A stretch of 64,000 nt of DNA from Adiantum capillus-veneris (Eukaryota > Streptophyta > Polypodiopsida > Polypodiales > Pteridaceae): assembly GCA_014529385.2 (NCBI GenBank), contig CM043971.1:92368340-92432339 (forward strand), in the 5' to 3' direction. The notes below the pieces were generated by a model. That model was not told the DNA's origin. It saw nothing but the letters and a program-made list of their open reading frames with translations, and made no database searches. Each line of letters starts with the position of its first letter. Positions within the stretch are counted from its first letter, which is position 1. Below, one piece after another: positions 1 to 9,810 of the stretch. Position numbers and translations under genes: made by a program.

Positions 1-264
1 AATGATTGGTATAACTGGAGAGTTAGTCTCAACCACTACTGTATTTTATACACTGCTGATGTTCTGGATTAGGTATGCTAATCTGACATTGTACTTCCCT
101 CGGATGTTGCTCAATTTACGTAAAAAAGTTTGAATTCAGTCTTTGCTCCGTCAAATGGACAAACAAGGTCCAAATTCACTTCTGAAAGAAGTTCTGGAAC
201 CCTTAAGCCAAATGGAATCTCACTGTTTAAGCCCAGTCAAATTTTCTCTTTAGTAGGCTCCAGT

Positions 265-288
265 AGACATCCTATGCGTAGGATGTCT
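265..288. repeat. Palindrome 1 of element H
   Basis: Inverted repeat with 10-bp arms AGACATCCTA and TAGGATGTCT around the centre TGCG. As RNA it would form a 10-bp stem with a 4-nt loop. It lies 278 bp from palindrome 2. Confidence 0.9.
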
Positions 289-542
289 CCTGCTTTGTTT
301 TACCTGGATTTTTGCACTATGGATTCCTCTTTATGTGCTGAGTCCACAACTGTTTTTACTTTTTGATTTGGACAACTATAAGCTAGTCAATGAGTCAGAA
401 ATATGTTCCGACAGAGCTTGTTGCTGATCTTGATCAGTCTAACCAACTCCAATTTGGACCAAAATTGACTAGGGGGCTTGCCTCAGGCTATACAACACCT
501 TGCTATGCCCACTGTCAGTATCTGGCTTCAATTTCTTGCTTT

Positions 543-566
543 AGACATCCTACGCGTAGGATGTCT
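543..566. repeat. Palindrome 2 of element H (perfect, 24 bp)
   Basis: The arms AGACATCCTA and TAGGATGTCT flank CGCG, which is itself self-complementary, so all 24 bp form a perfect palindrome. Confidence 0.95.
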
Positions 567-1053
567 TTTTTATCAGAATGGCTTCAAATTCAAAACACAG
601 GCTCCCCTTGAGTTGCTGATCACTTTGGTATGCTCAAAATTTGGTTTGACCCCAGACTTGACCCACAGCTTCCCCTTGATGTCAGCAACCTAGTGGTATG
701 CTTAGATTTTGGTTTGGATTTCAAAAGTCCCCAATTTTAGCTGTTCTTGTCTTTTTCAGTCAAAAGTGCTAAAGTCCACTTTGAACCCAATTTTCTCACC
801 CAAATGAGACGAAACCCCTCTCAGTCACTCAATATATCATGCAAGTCATGCTCATGCAGCCATCTTATGGTTTTGGTCCTAAAATAATGCTTTGGCACAA
901 TTTGGGTAGGATGTCTGGCAATTTCAGTCTATCTGGCCTTATCCTGTCAAGATATGGTCAAATTTCCACTTTCCAGTTGAAATTAGGGTAAACCCCACCT
1001 TTTGAACACACTGGTCAACTCAAAATCCCAAAATTCCCACCAGATTAGCCTAT

Positions 1054-1077
1054 AGACATCCTACGCATAGGATGTCT
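1054..1077. repeat. Palindrome 3 of element H
   Basis: Same 10-bp arms as palindromes 1 and 2, with centre CGCA. Isolated half-sites TAGGATGTCT also occur at 907-916 and, in the same element's LTR, at 11261-11270. Confidence 0.9.
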
Positions 1078-1596
1078 CCTGGCTTGAAATTAATTTTTTT
1101 CCGGACAGAAATGCTCCTGATGCTGTGTAGCTCTATAAAAAACACTCACAATAACTTTTGGACTTCACTTAGGCTTTCAAGCACACTTTTGCGTCTTTTA
1201 CAAACTTGTGATGACTTTACCAAGCAAGTATACATGCATGAAGTGCTCTAGATCCTGAATCATGATGCCCTACTTACTCTACTCCTACTCATCATGTGAA
1301 ATGGTGATAATGGTGTTTTGGTTGCTTTCTGGCCTCTCCGGACTCTCAAGCTTTCCTCTCACCGCTTCTACCACTCCAACTCCTACTCAAGAACTCAACT
1401 AATACCTAAAACTATCTTAGTCTACCTAAATCTACCTAAGTCAAAGGATCTAGGCCAGACACACGCTTACTAGACTCCCTCTAAGACCTAGAGAGTCCTC
1501 CACCCTTTGATCCTATCTAAATGTAAAACAAGACTCTTGGCAAGACAAAAATCCCTATCCTCAAGGATTAGTCTCGGTCACCTACCTAAGGTTTTT

Positions 1597-1616
1597 GTCC
1601 CCGGCAGTGGTGCCAA
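1597..1616 (-). promoter_or_regulatory. Primer-binding site of element H
   Basis: On the minus strand this reads TTGGCACCACTGCCGGGGAC immediately after the LTR end ...CCAACA. It resembles the TGGCGCCGTTGCCGGGGA-type primer sites common in plant gypsy elements. It fixes the minus strand as element sense. Confidence 0.75.
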
Positions 1617-1853
1617 TGTTGGACGGATACGCTGTGACGGACGGCAGCACAGCGAGAACTAACCTAGCATATAATGTCAGCTAAGGATGAAGCTCGACCC
1701 GCAGACGCGTGGAAGCAAGCATAAGGTGTCAACCTATACTCGACTGACTCCTAACTAATTCCTACAGAGGTCTCTACCAATTGTCTAAGTCACCGTCTTC
1801 AAGAGTGTGTAAGAGGAAACTTCCTACAACGCTTTCTAGAGCCGAATACCCAT
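1617..1853 (-). mobile_element. 5' LTR of element H, first part (split by Gy1)
   Basis: The LTR begins TGTTGGACGG on the plus strand, next to the primer site. It is interrupted after 1853 by Gy1. The 4 bp CCAT at 1850-1853 recur at 11141-11144 as the target duplication, and the LTR resumes there. Confidence 0.6.
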
Positions 1854-2066
1854 TGACGGGAGCAAAGCGAACCCCGAACCCCGACGGCCTCTAAAACACC
1901 GGGGACCGAATGGAGCGCCTCGAGCCTGTCATGTTAAAGAAAACAGGGGCACCACCTAGCTTCAACGGCTAGGACGCAAACAACACACCACCATAACAAA
2001 GTTTTCATCCAAGAGAGATGGATGCTTGGGAGTAATGATGAAGAGGAAAGGGAATGAGATCTAGTG

Positions 2067-2097
<31 letters not shown>

Positions 2098-3420
2098 GAG
2101 AGTGAGGGAGGGGGTATAGCAGCTTAGTACTTAGGCACCACAAAAGGATGGCGAATCCGCACACCCTTCACACATACACAAGCTCACTCCAAACACAAGA
2201 TTAGGTGGCGATTCCGCACACCTCACATGGGCAAAACATTGCAAGAAAACATACACACAAAACCTCAAGCTTTATTTAGAGAATAAGGCGATGAAATGGG
2301 GAGCATAGGGTAGGGGAATGAGAAAGGAGAGAGTGGTAGAGCACATAGCGGATAGGTGGGAGTTGATGGCGAAGACTCGCACGAGGGTTATGGCCATCAT
2401 CCTTCATTTAGTTTCCCTTCATCTTCCATAGCCAAGGGTGTAGAGGTCATGCTCAAGACAAGCATGGTGATTGCGGTGATGGTGATGGTGTGGGTGTGTG
2501 TGTGTGCACTAGGCACACACAGTGCATAGTGTGTTCTTTGGTGATGTTGTGTGTTTTTGTGTGATGGTGACCCCTCTTTATATAGGGGAGGAGGGGAGGG
2601 AGAAATTCTAGAATTTAGAAATGAAGAAATCATTATCTACATAGGCCATGTGACTGTGGGCCCCACTTGTCTGGCTGTGTGTATATGTGCCAAAACAGCA
2701 GTCTCATGAGAGAGAGACTAAGAGAGAAAAATGGGTTGATGAAAAAAAAGTGAGAGGTGATATGGAGAATAAAGTAATTACAAGAGGGGAGAGAGGGGAG
2801 TGTGTTCAGAGGTGAATCTGTGTGCAGATGTGTGTGAACACAAGAAAAATCAGGTAACCACCGGGTGGGGATGGGTCTGTGGGTACCTTTTTCAGTGAAA
2901 CTGAGTGTGTGTGAGTGTGGGGGAGGTTATTTAGCTACAAGACAAGAGACATGGCACCCTTTAGAGAGAGAGGGGGGTATTTGGGTCATGGGATATGATA
3001 GGAGAGAGAAAGAGGGGGTGGGGTATACTATTTTGGAAGATAGGGTAAGTTGCATGTGAGTTAGGGTGCATTATTGGTGAGTTAGAATGCATTATTGGTG
3101 AGAGGTGGGGTAGCTTGAGGGGAGAGAGAAAGGAGAAAGGACACGGGGAAGAGAGAGGGGGTTGACCTTTTGAGTGGAGGAGAGGAAAAGGAACACCCGG
3201 CGGGGCAACAGTGAAGAAAAAGGAGGCAAGGTGGGGATGGGCTACCCCGCAGGCATGAGGTGGCCTATTTTACCTTTCTCATATATTTACATAATCATAC
3301 TTTATTTTTTTCTTACTTTTTCCAATGTCTTTTGTTACTCCATCCCTAAGAGGGGGTTTTCATGGGGTGGGGACGAGAGAAGAGGGGTATGGGAGCTTGG
3401 CTTGTGAAAAGCCCCCATCA
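1854..3420 (-). mobile_element. 3' LTR of Gy1
   Basis: The 1567-bp LTR begins TGACGGGAGC and ends GCCCCCATCA on the plus strand, so it is TG...CA in both orientations. It carries a GA microsatellite near 2072-2102, purine-rich (gag/gtg) stretches over its right half, and a TATA box on the minus strand at 2577-2585. It is closely similar to the LTRs at 9560, 24318 and 29194. Confidence 0.93.
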
Positions 3421-3438
3421 TTAGCCCTCCCCTTTTGG
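3421..3438 (-). promoter_or_regulatory. Polypurine tract of Gy1
   Basis: The minus strand reads CCAAAAGGGGAGGGCTAA directly before the 3' LTR start TGATGGGGGC. It is the expected plus-strand priming site. The same sequence lies beside the LTR at 25881 in Gy2. Confidence 0.8.
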
Positions 3439-3454
3439 CTAGAGGCATTCATGT

Positions 3455-4749
3455 CTATAGCTCATCTGTTTGATCATTATCGTCGGAGGTGGCGGCTGAT
3501 GGTGTGTCCTCATCTGGAATGTCAATAGGTGGAGCCTGGTGAAATCGAAGAAAATAAGGTTTAAGTCGCCAACCATTTACCCTGGTTTTATGAAGTTTTC
3601 CATCAGACTCCATAAGCTGGTAGCTTCCATTGGCATACTTTTTCCTGACGATGAAAGGACCTTCCCATCGGAGTAGGAGTTTCTTATCCTTGCGCGTGTC
3701 GAAGCGATTGTCGTAGCGGAGCACCAACATTCCTTTCTTCAATTCTTTTTTCCGGAGATGCTCGTTAAAGCTAAGCCGTCTATGCTCTGCTTGTGCTGCA
3801 TAATAATTTATTGCTTCTTCTCTGTCCAGCTGCAGTCTTTCCAAGTTGATGATGTGATCTCTCAAATGCATGTTGGGCTGTTGAAGCTGGCTTGCCATTA
3901 CTCTGAGACTTTGTAGTTGCACTTCAATGGGCAAGATTGCTTCCTTACCAAATACTAGATGATACGGTGTGAATTCCAAGGATGTACGAAATGAAGTTCT
4001 CTAGGCCCATGAAGCTGGTAGTAGATACTTATCCCAGTCTCCAGGATGATTGTTTACCTGCTTGGCAATAATTTTAGAAACCATTCATTTAATTTTTCAA
4101 CTAGGCCATTACATTGAGGGTAATATGGTGAAGAGTGCCTCCTTATAATGCCCAGTTTCTGCATTAATTCTCCTACCAAGTCTGCTCTGAAACCTGGCCC
4201 TCTATCAGAGATGATCTCTAAAGGTGTGCCAAACCTACAGCATATGTGCTCGTAGATAAATTTAGCTACCTCTACCGTTGTGATTCTAGTGGTGGCTATA
4301 GCCTCTGCCCATCTAGTCATGTAGTCGACCCCCATGATAATGTAGAATTTTCCTGAGTTGGCCCTAGGTAATGGACCAATGGCATCGATACCCCATTTTT
4401 CAAATGGGCCATATGAGAGAATAGGTGTCTGTGGTTCAGGCATAAGTGACCTAGTGCCGGCCTTTTGACACAACTTACACGTTTTGCACCAATGGTGTAC
4501 ATCACGGTTGAGGCTAGGCCATATGAAGCCTGCCTGCAAGATTTTCCTACTTGTTATGTCTAGGGCAAAGTGACCACCACAAACCCCGTCGTGACAGCTA
4601 GCAATTACTCCCGTGATTTCGTGAGAGAGAGGGACCTTCCTGAGTATTTGGTCCTTACCCTTACAGTACAAACCATCATTGATGAGTCGATACCTTGTGG
4701 CCTTTGCGTCAGCCATTGCTTCTGTCCCTTTGTTAAATCTGATGGGCAT
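3455..4749 (-). pseudogene. Gy1 integrase (broken)
   Basis: The integrase of Gy1 would insert element cDNA into the chromosome. The 5' part (4749 down to about 4054) has the zinc-binding H2C2 region (H near GGHFALD, then C-x2-C near CKTCKLC) followed by the DDE core: D in WGIDAIGPLP, D in ISDRGPGF, and a region matching NGLVEKLN where the E follows. The C-terminal domain (3979 to 3455), with a GPFIV motif and the RVNGWRLKPY tail, lies in a different frame, so at least one frameshift separates core and tail. A further frameshift near 4735 separates this gene from the RNase H region. The final residues are acidic and run to within about 35 bp of the LTR. Family assignment is secure. The gene is non-functional as it stands. 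Confidence 0.9.
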
Positions 4750-6919
4750 TCCCCTGTTTCCAAAAAATGCATGATGTCATGCAAGGCATCACTTCCTTGA
4801 AATAGAGGGAGCTTTAGTTTTATTGCTCCAACCACCACTTCCCGTAGTCTTTCACTTGCTAGGGCATCTGCTTCTTGGTTTTGAGCCCTTGGGATATGGT
4901 GTATTTGAACTTCTTCAAACTTACCCAACAAGGTTTTTACACCACTTAAGTGAGTCCTTAAACTAGGATTCTTGCATGTCCATGCTCCATTTACTTGCCT
5001 TACCAGAAGTAGAGCATCCCCAAATACATTAAGGCGTTGTACACCTTGCGAGACGCACAATTGTAGACCCTTGGTTAGTGCTGCATACTCAGCTTCATTG
5101 TTAGAATGTGAATCTAACAATTGGCCCAACGAAAATACCTTTGTCCCTTTGTCATCAAAGACCACTATGCCCGCAGCTGCTTTGTCGGACGCTCGCTTGT
5201 AGGCTCCATCAAAGTAGAGAGAGTATGCTCCTTCTACCATCGGTGGTACTGGAGGTAATCGGACTTCTCCTTCCTTAGATTGCTTCTCCTTCCTTTCAAA
5301 GACTTGGTAGGTCATGAGTCCCCCCAAACTTGCCCTTGTCGTGCTTTCTACTTGTACCGTGTAGTCAAACTCTTGCAGACGAACTAGCCATTTAGTAATT
5401 CTAGCAGACACATCCATGTGCTGTACAACATAGGGAAATATTTCATCCGTGGTTAGAATCACAAATTGCTTAGGCAGAAAATATGACCTAAACTTTGTAG
5501 TTGCAAATCTAAGAGCTAGGACTAAGTGTTCCACATGGGTGAAACCTTTCTCTCCTGCTGTCATCATTCGACTAGAGAAGTAGATTGGCCTCATGAAAGA
5601 TGTCGTCGTATCCTTTTGGAGTAGCACAGCCCCCAATGAGTCATCACCAACACTTGAGGTGACATAGAATTTTTCATCCCACTTAGGTGGTGAGATAGTT
5701 GGCAGAGTGGCTAAAACCTCCTTTACCTTGTTGTAGTGATGTTCGCTTTCCTCGTCCCAAGTGAAAGTTGATCTTTGAGTGAGTTGTTGCAGTGGTAGAA
5801 CAAGTTGTGATAGTAGATGTATGAATCTACTTAAGTACCTCACCTTCTGTAGAAAAGAGACCAGTTGACGTGCGGTCGTTGGTGAAGGTAGGGCTATGAG
5901 TGTGGACACCTTACTTGGGTCGGCGTTGATACCTTTTACTGAAATTTCATGGCCTAGTAGAATGACTTTACTCTCCCCAATGTGGCATTTATCCACATTT
6001 AATTGCCCACCTAGGCTCTGCAACCTGGCCAAACCTTCAATTACCTTTTCTAAATGTGAAATACGGGAGCTATATATACAAAAATTATCAATGAACACTC
6101 TTATGGATGTTCCAAAGAACGGTTAAAAAACATATGTGACATATCTTTGGAATGTGGCAGGTGCATTTGTGAGACCAAATGGCATAACCCTGTATGCAAA
6201 ACAACCCCATGGCGTGATAAAAGTGGTTTTTAGCTGATCTTCCAAGGCTATGCGTATTTGAAAGTATCCAGAATAACCATCACAGACGGTATAGCATTCA
6301 AAACCCGCTACTTCATTCAGAATTTCATCCAAGAAAGGGAGAGGAAAGTGGTCTCTCTTTGTAGCTGCATTTAGTGGTTGTAGTCAACATAGACCCTCCA
6401 CTTACCATTCTTTTTAGGCGTCACCACTACGGGTGACACCCATTCTGAGTTTTCTACAGGATAGATGAATCCTGCCTCCAGCAATTTCCTTACCTCGGCC
6501 AAGAGTGCCTTTTCTTGTATGACCCCCAGTCGTCGTAGCTTTTGCACAACTGGTTTTACCCCTTCCTTCAGCTTAATATGATGTTCCACCACTGTAATGC
6601 CTGTGCTTTTTTCATAGTTGTCAATGAACAGGTTAGGAAATCCCATCAACATTTGCAAAAAACTATCTTTCTCCTCAAGTGTTAATTCCGTAGACAACAT
6701 ACCCTTCAACCTACTTCCTCCTAGGCCAGGTGATTTTCTCTCCTCTTCATTGGGTTTCCCTTTTGGTGATGGATCACCAGTTGTCCTTACCCTTTGTGGA
6801 TCCTTCATAATGATACCCATCACATCAATGGAACTGTCACTTTCGTCGGTGGATGTGGTCTCCTCCTCAGAACTGGAAGATTCGCTAGTGGTTTCATCTG
6901 CCGATGTTTCCATATTCAT
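4605..6919 (-). pseudogene. Gy1 reverse transcriptase and dual RNase H (broken)
   Basis: The RT start (6919-6371) has an acidic, serine-rich spacer, then the fingers motif ending WVSPVVVTPKKNGKWRVYVD. A one-base loss near 6372-6378 changes frame. The next piece (6332-6123) has the palm motif CDGYSGYFQI and [17 protein letters not shown] at 6123-6125 precedes the active-site strand, which reads VFIDN near 6084-6096 instead of the usual x-x-D-D, so the second catalytic aspartate is asparagine. The same frame then runs to 4605 through the connection, the gypsy RNase H, and a second RNase H with FDGAYK, NNEAEYAAL, GDALLLV and NQEADALA, which carry the expected D-E-D-D residues. It synthesised element cDNA when intact. 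It is now inactive for several reasons. Confidence 0.92.
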
Positions 6920-6925
6920 TTGCTT

Positions 6926-8700
6926 CTACTTGCCAATCCTCATGTCGTAGTAGATTGTCTCCCCTTTCTTACCGGTCATGCATAGAAGGCCAGTACCCCA
7001 GTCCTGTTTTGCCTTCATGGCCATCAACCATGGCCTTCCCAAAATTAGTGGATAGCCCTCCCCCTTAGTATGCATTACAAAAACATCTACCTCTACCTCA
7101 GTGTTGAAAGCTTTGATTTTCACGGCACTTACCACACCCACACACTTTACTTTTGCGTTGTTTGCCATCTTTGCCTTGCATGGAGAAGGCCTGTCAACCT
7201 CGAGCCCTAATTGAAGCATCATAGCTTCGCTCATTACACAGATTTGTGCACCTCCATCAATGTAGGTGTTTCCAACCCTCTTTCCTTTTATGTTTACGTG
7301 GACAATTGGAAGGATGTCATCCATGTTGCATCCCGAAATTGCTCCGGCTACCTTTGTTTTGGAGCGTCTTGTACTTACCATTTTAGACCATTGTCGCCTT
7401 ACTTTAGGTACAAGATGTAGCAGTTGTGGCCATGTAATCTTCGGTCCTTGCTCTGCCACATCCAATGTTAGATCATAGGGCTTAGAACTTTCCCCTAGCT
7501 GGAAGTCGGTGATGCCCAATTTCCGTCGTGGCCTGGATGGCCTCTTGCTAGTTTCTCCTCTCATGCTTCTCTCATCATCTGATTGTGTAGCCTTCTCCCT
7601 CCTAGCTCTTTTCACAGTCATGGCCTCAAGTGGTTCTAAAAAGGTTACCTTCTCCTTACCCTTGTCCCTCTCCTTTGCTCTGGGTGGATCCACTACTACG
7701 GCTTTTCCTTTCTCTTCTAGCCTTATGATGTTTACAGGGCGATCAGGTGGTGGGGCTGGTGGAAGAGGTGGGATGGATGCTTGTAGTGGTGTCTGGGGTG
7801 GACGTAGAATTTGTGTTGGTGGGGGTGGTGCTCGGGGTGGGGGTGTTCTTTCTCTAGGGGGTGACAATTGGTTCCTCCTACCTCCTCTATTATAGTTTTG
7901 TCGTGGTTTGGGACAGTAGTACATACCGTGACCGTCTTCTCTGCAGTTGTAGCAATGATACTCCCTGTTTTGTCGTCGTGCTCTTCCAGGGTCTTGATCT
8001 CTTTCTTGACTCCTCCCTTACTGTATTAAGTGGACAGACAAATTCTGCAGTTGGTCAGTAATATGGGCCAACATATCTTGTTGGTCATCTCTTACCCCAA
8101 GAGTCGGTGGTGGTGGTGGAATGGTGGTTGTCGTAGTTTCTGGTCGAAGCGATGTTCCTGATTCTGTTGATTCGCTTTCTTTGGCTTTCATTCGCAGCTT
8201 CTTGTCTTTAAGGCGAGCAATCTCAACGGCTAACTCGTACGTAGCCGGGAATCTACCTTTCACCTTCTCCTTGAGAAGCGGCCATAAGCCATGCGTGAAC
8301 CGATCTTTTTTAGGAAATCGGGTACAGCTTCCCCCCTAGCCAGTGACTCAACCCACCATTCCCACAAATCCACAAATTTGGACTCATAGGTGGTATATTC
8401 TAAAAGACCCTCCTGCTTCAAGTCTCTCAACTTGTCCCACAACTTTTCTGAAGTGGTGCCTCCCCCAAAGCGCCTCTTAAAAGCGGTTTTTAAGGGTTCC
8501 GAGTCATCCTTGGTTGCTTGTGGAAGTGCATTGTACCATGATCTAGCTTCTAGCTTCATGAGATGCTTAAAGATTTTAACCCGGGATTCATCCGTATCTT
8601 TGTTGCTCACTACACATGCTACTTCAAAGTCATCTAGGAAGTCTGTTACCAAATCCTCCCCCTTCTTTCCTTTAAATGTTGGAAATGCTACACTTGCCAT
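6926..8700 (-). pseudogene. Gy1 gag and protease (broken)
   Basis: Gag starts at the ATG at 8700 (MASVAFPTFKGKKGED). It continues through the retrotransposon gag domain until a run of six T (seven in Gy2) near 8305 shifts the frame. The shifted frame reaches a TAA at 8018-8020, where Gy2 has CAA. Beyond the stop the frame resumes with an intact CCHC knuckle (CYNCREDGHGMYYC, about 7916-7957), a proline-rich linker, a basic region, and a retropepsin core with YIDGGAQICVM near 7245. Plant gypsy proteases often have DGG-type active sites. The frame ends at a TAG (6926-6928) immediately before the RT spacer. Gag would form the particle and the protease would process the polyprotein. Confidence 0.88.
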
Positions 8701-8784
8701 GATTACTGAGAGAGAGCTAGAAAGACACACTGCTTAACTTGCAAAAGTTTTTTTTCTTCTTTACAAGGAGGCGTGTATACCCTC

Positions 8785-9003
8785 TTATACTAGGACATAG
8801 ATTAAAAGTTCAAACGGTACATTGCCTTGCACCAAAGGTAAGACAAATGGTTGATCTGATGCCAGAACCTCCCAAAACCGCTCCCCACCCAGCATGGTGT
8901 CAATGACGTGCTTGTAGTGAGACTTCAAATCCAGTATTACCTTGATTGAGCGTACACGTGTTGGTATGTGTGATCTGTCTTGAGGTAGGTTGTACTGATT
9001 CAT
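8785..9003 (-). CDS. 72-codon leader ORF of Gy1, function unknown
   Basis: This ATG-started frame (MNQYNLPQDRSHIPTRVRS...) lies between the leader and gag. A same-length copy is in Gy2 at 28419-28637. By eye the two copies differ at about 8 nucleotides, and nearly all of these change an amino acid, so purifying selection is not evident. It could be a small upstream ORF that tempers gag translation, or a chance frame. No domain is recognised. Confidence 0.35.
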   Translation of the reverse strand: MNQYNLPQDRSHIPTRVRSIKVILDLKSHYKHVIDTMLGGERFWEVLASDQPFVLPLVQGNVPFELLIYVLV

Positions 9004-9004
9004 G

Positions 9005-9486
9005 TGAAGCTTAGAGGTGCTTAGTCACTATCCAAGCTTGTGGGAGAGGGTGGTGTTCTTTCCTGAAACAAACTTAGTAGATCCTTAGTTTCTCTAGTGA
9101 GAGTGTGAGCCAATGCTTGCGTTATCTATGCTGCAGCATCAGGTGCGACTTGAAAACTGACCGTGGTAATTACCTCGGTGACTTGAGTTACCCGATTCTC
9201 AAAGTAGAATAGTGTTGATTCTCTATTTTGTAGAGCTCCTTCCATTTTGTTGTTGTGGGTTGGTTGTAGGTTGCGGACATGGTTTCGACCTTCTCCTTCT
9301 TCTTCTTGGAACTTGGCCTATGTATATCCACTGGGTTTGGCATGTTGGTTGACTCTCCCACTGCAAATCGATTACCGTTATGCTTGGCACTCGAGCTTCG
9401 ATGGAGATGCGGAGTTCGTCTAGTTGTGCTTGGAGCTCTTCTTCTTCTGTCGTCCAATTAGCAAATCCTGCTAGCCATTCATCCGT
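9005..9486 (-). pseudogene. Gy1 leader ORF1 relic
   Basis: The corresponding Gy2 frame starts with ATG at 29120. Here the start triplet is ACG at 9486. The product would begin with an acidic, probably coiled-coil stretch (TEEEELQAQLDELRISIEAR), then an arginine-rich segment (PRRRRRRSK), then a second overlapping frame with a hydrophobic-charged C-terminal part. An extra ORF between primer site and gag is a known trait of some Tat/Ogre elements. Homology to those proteins is not established here. Confidence 0.4.
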
Positions 9487-9540
9487 TCACAATAGTTTAA
9501 GGGTTTCACTCTTGTAAACTGAAGGGTTTCATGAAAAGAT

Positions 9541-9559
9541 CCTCAGTGGGGGCACCAAA
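9541..9559 (-). promoter_or_regulatory. Primer-binding site of Gy1
   Basis: In minus-strand sense TTTGGTGCCCCCACTGAGG follows the 5' LTR end CCCGTCA. It resembles the primer site of element D (TTGGTGCCCACCACCGAGG at 49654). I do not assign the tRNA. Confidence 0.75.
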
Positions 9560-9768
9560 TGACGGGAGCAAAGCGAACCCCGAACCCCGACGGCCTCTAA
9601 AACACCGGGGACCGAATGGAGCGCCTCGAGCCTGTCATGTTAAAGAAAACAGGGGCACCACCTAGCTTCAGCGGCTAGGACGCAAACAACACACCACCAT
9701 AACAAAGTTTTCATCCAAGAGAGATGGATGCTTGGGAGTAATGATGAAGAGGAAAGGGAATGAGATCA

Positions 9769-9810
<42 letters not shown>

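Larger units (their letters stand above)
1..1616 (-). mobile_element. Internal 5' leader of Tat-like Ty3/gypsy element H
   Basis: No coding frame is visible, but the stretch lies directly downstream (minus-strand sense) of a primer-binding site at 1597-1616 and an LTR starting at 1617. It is therefore read as the untranslated leader of an LTR retrotransposon whose gag and pol lie off the left edge. It contains three long near-perfect palindromes and one half-palindrome, plus repeated phrases such as 'ttggtatgctcaaaatttgg' near 625 and a diverged version near 693. Long leaders with internal repeats are known in large Tat/Ogre elements. Assignment to that group rests on the primer-site sequence and on the similar layout of element K at 20811-37650. 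Confidence 0.55.

Noticed and set aside
265-1077. Repeated palindromes as a CRISPR array
   Set aside because: Only three copies, irregular spacing, plant retrotransposon context and no cas genes.
7509-7895. 128-codon plus-strand frame opposite Gy1 gag-protease (and similar frames opposite other pol genes)
   Set aside because: Antisense shadow of the proline-rich gag linker.
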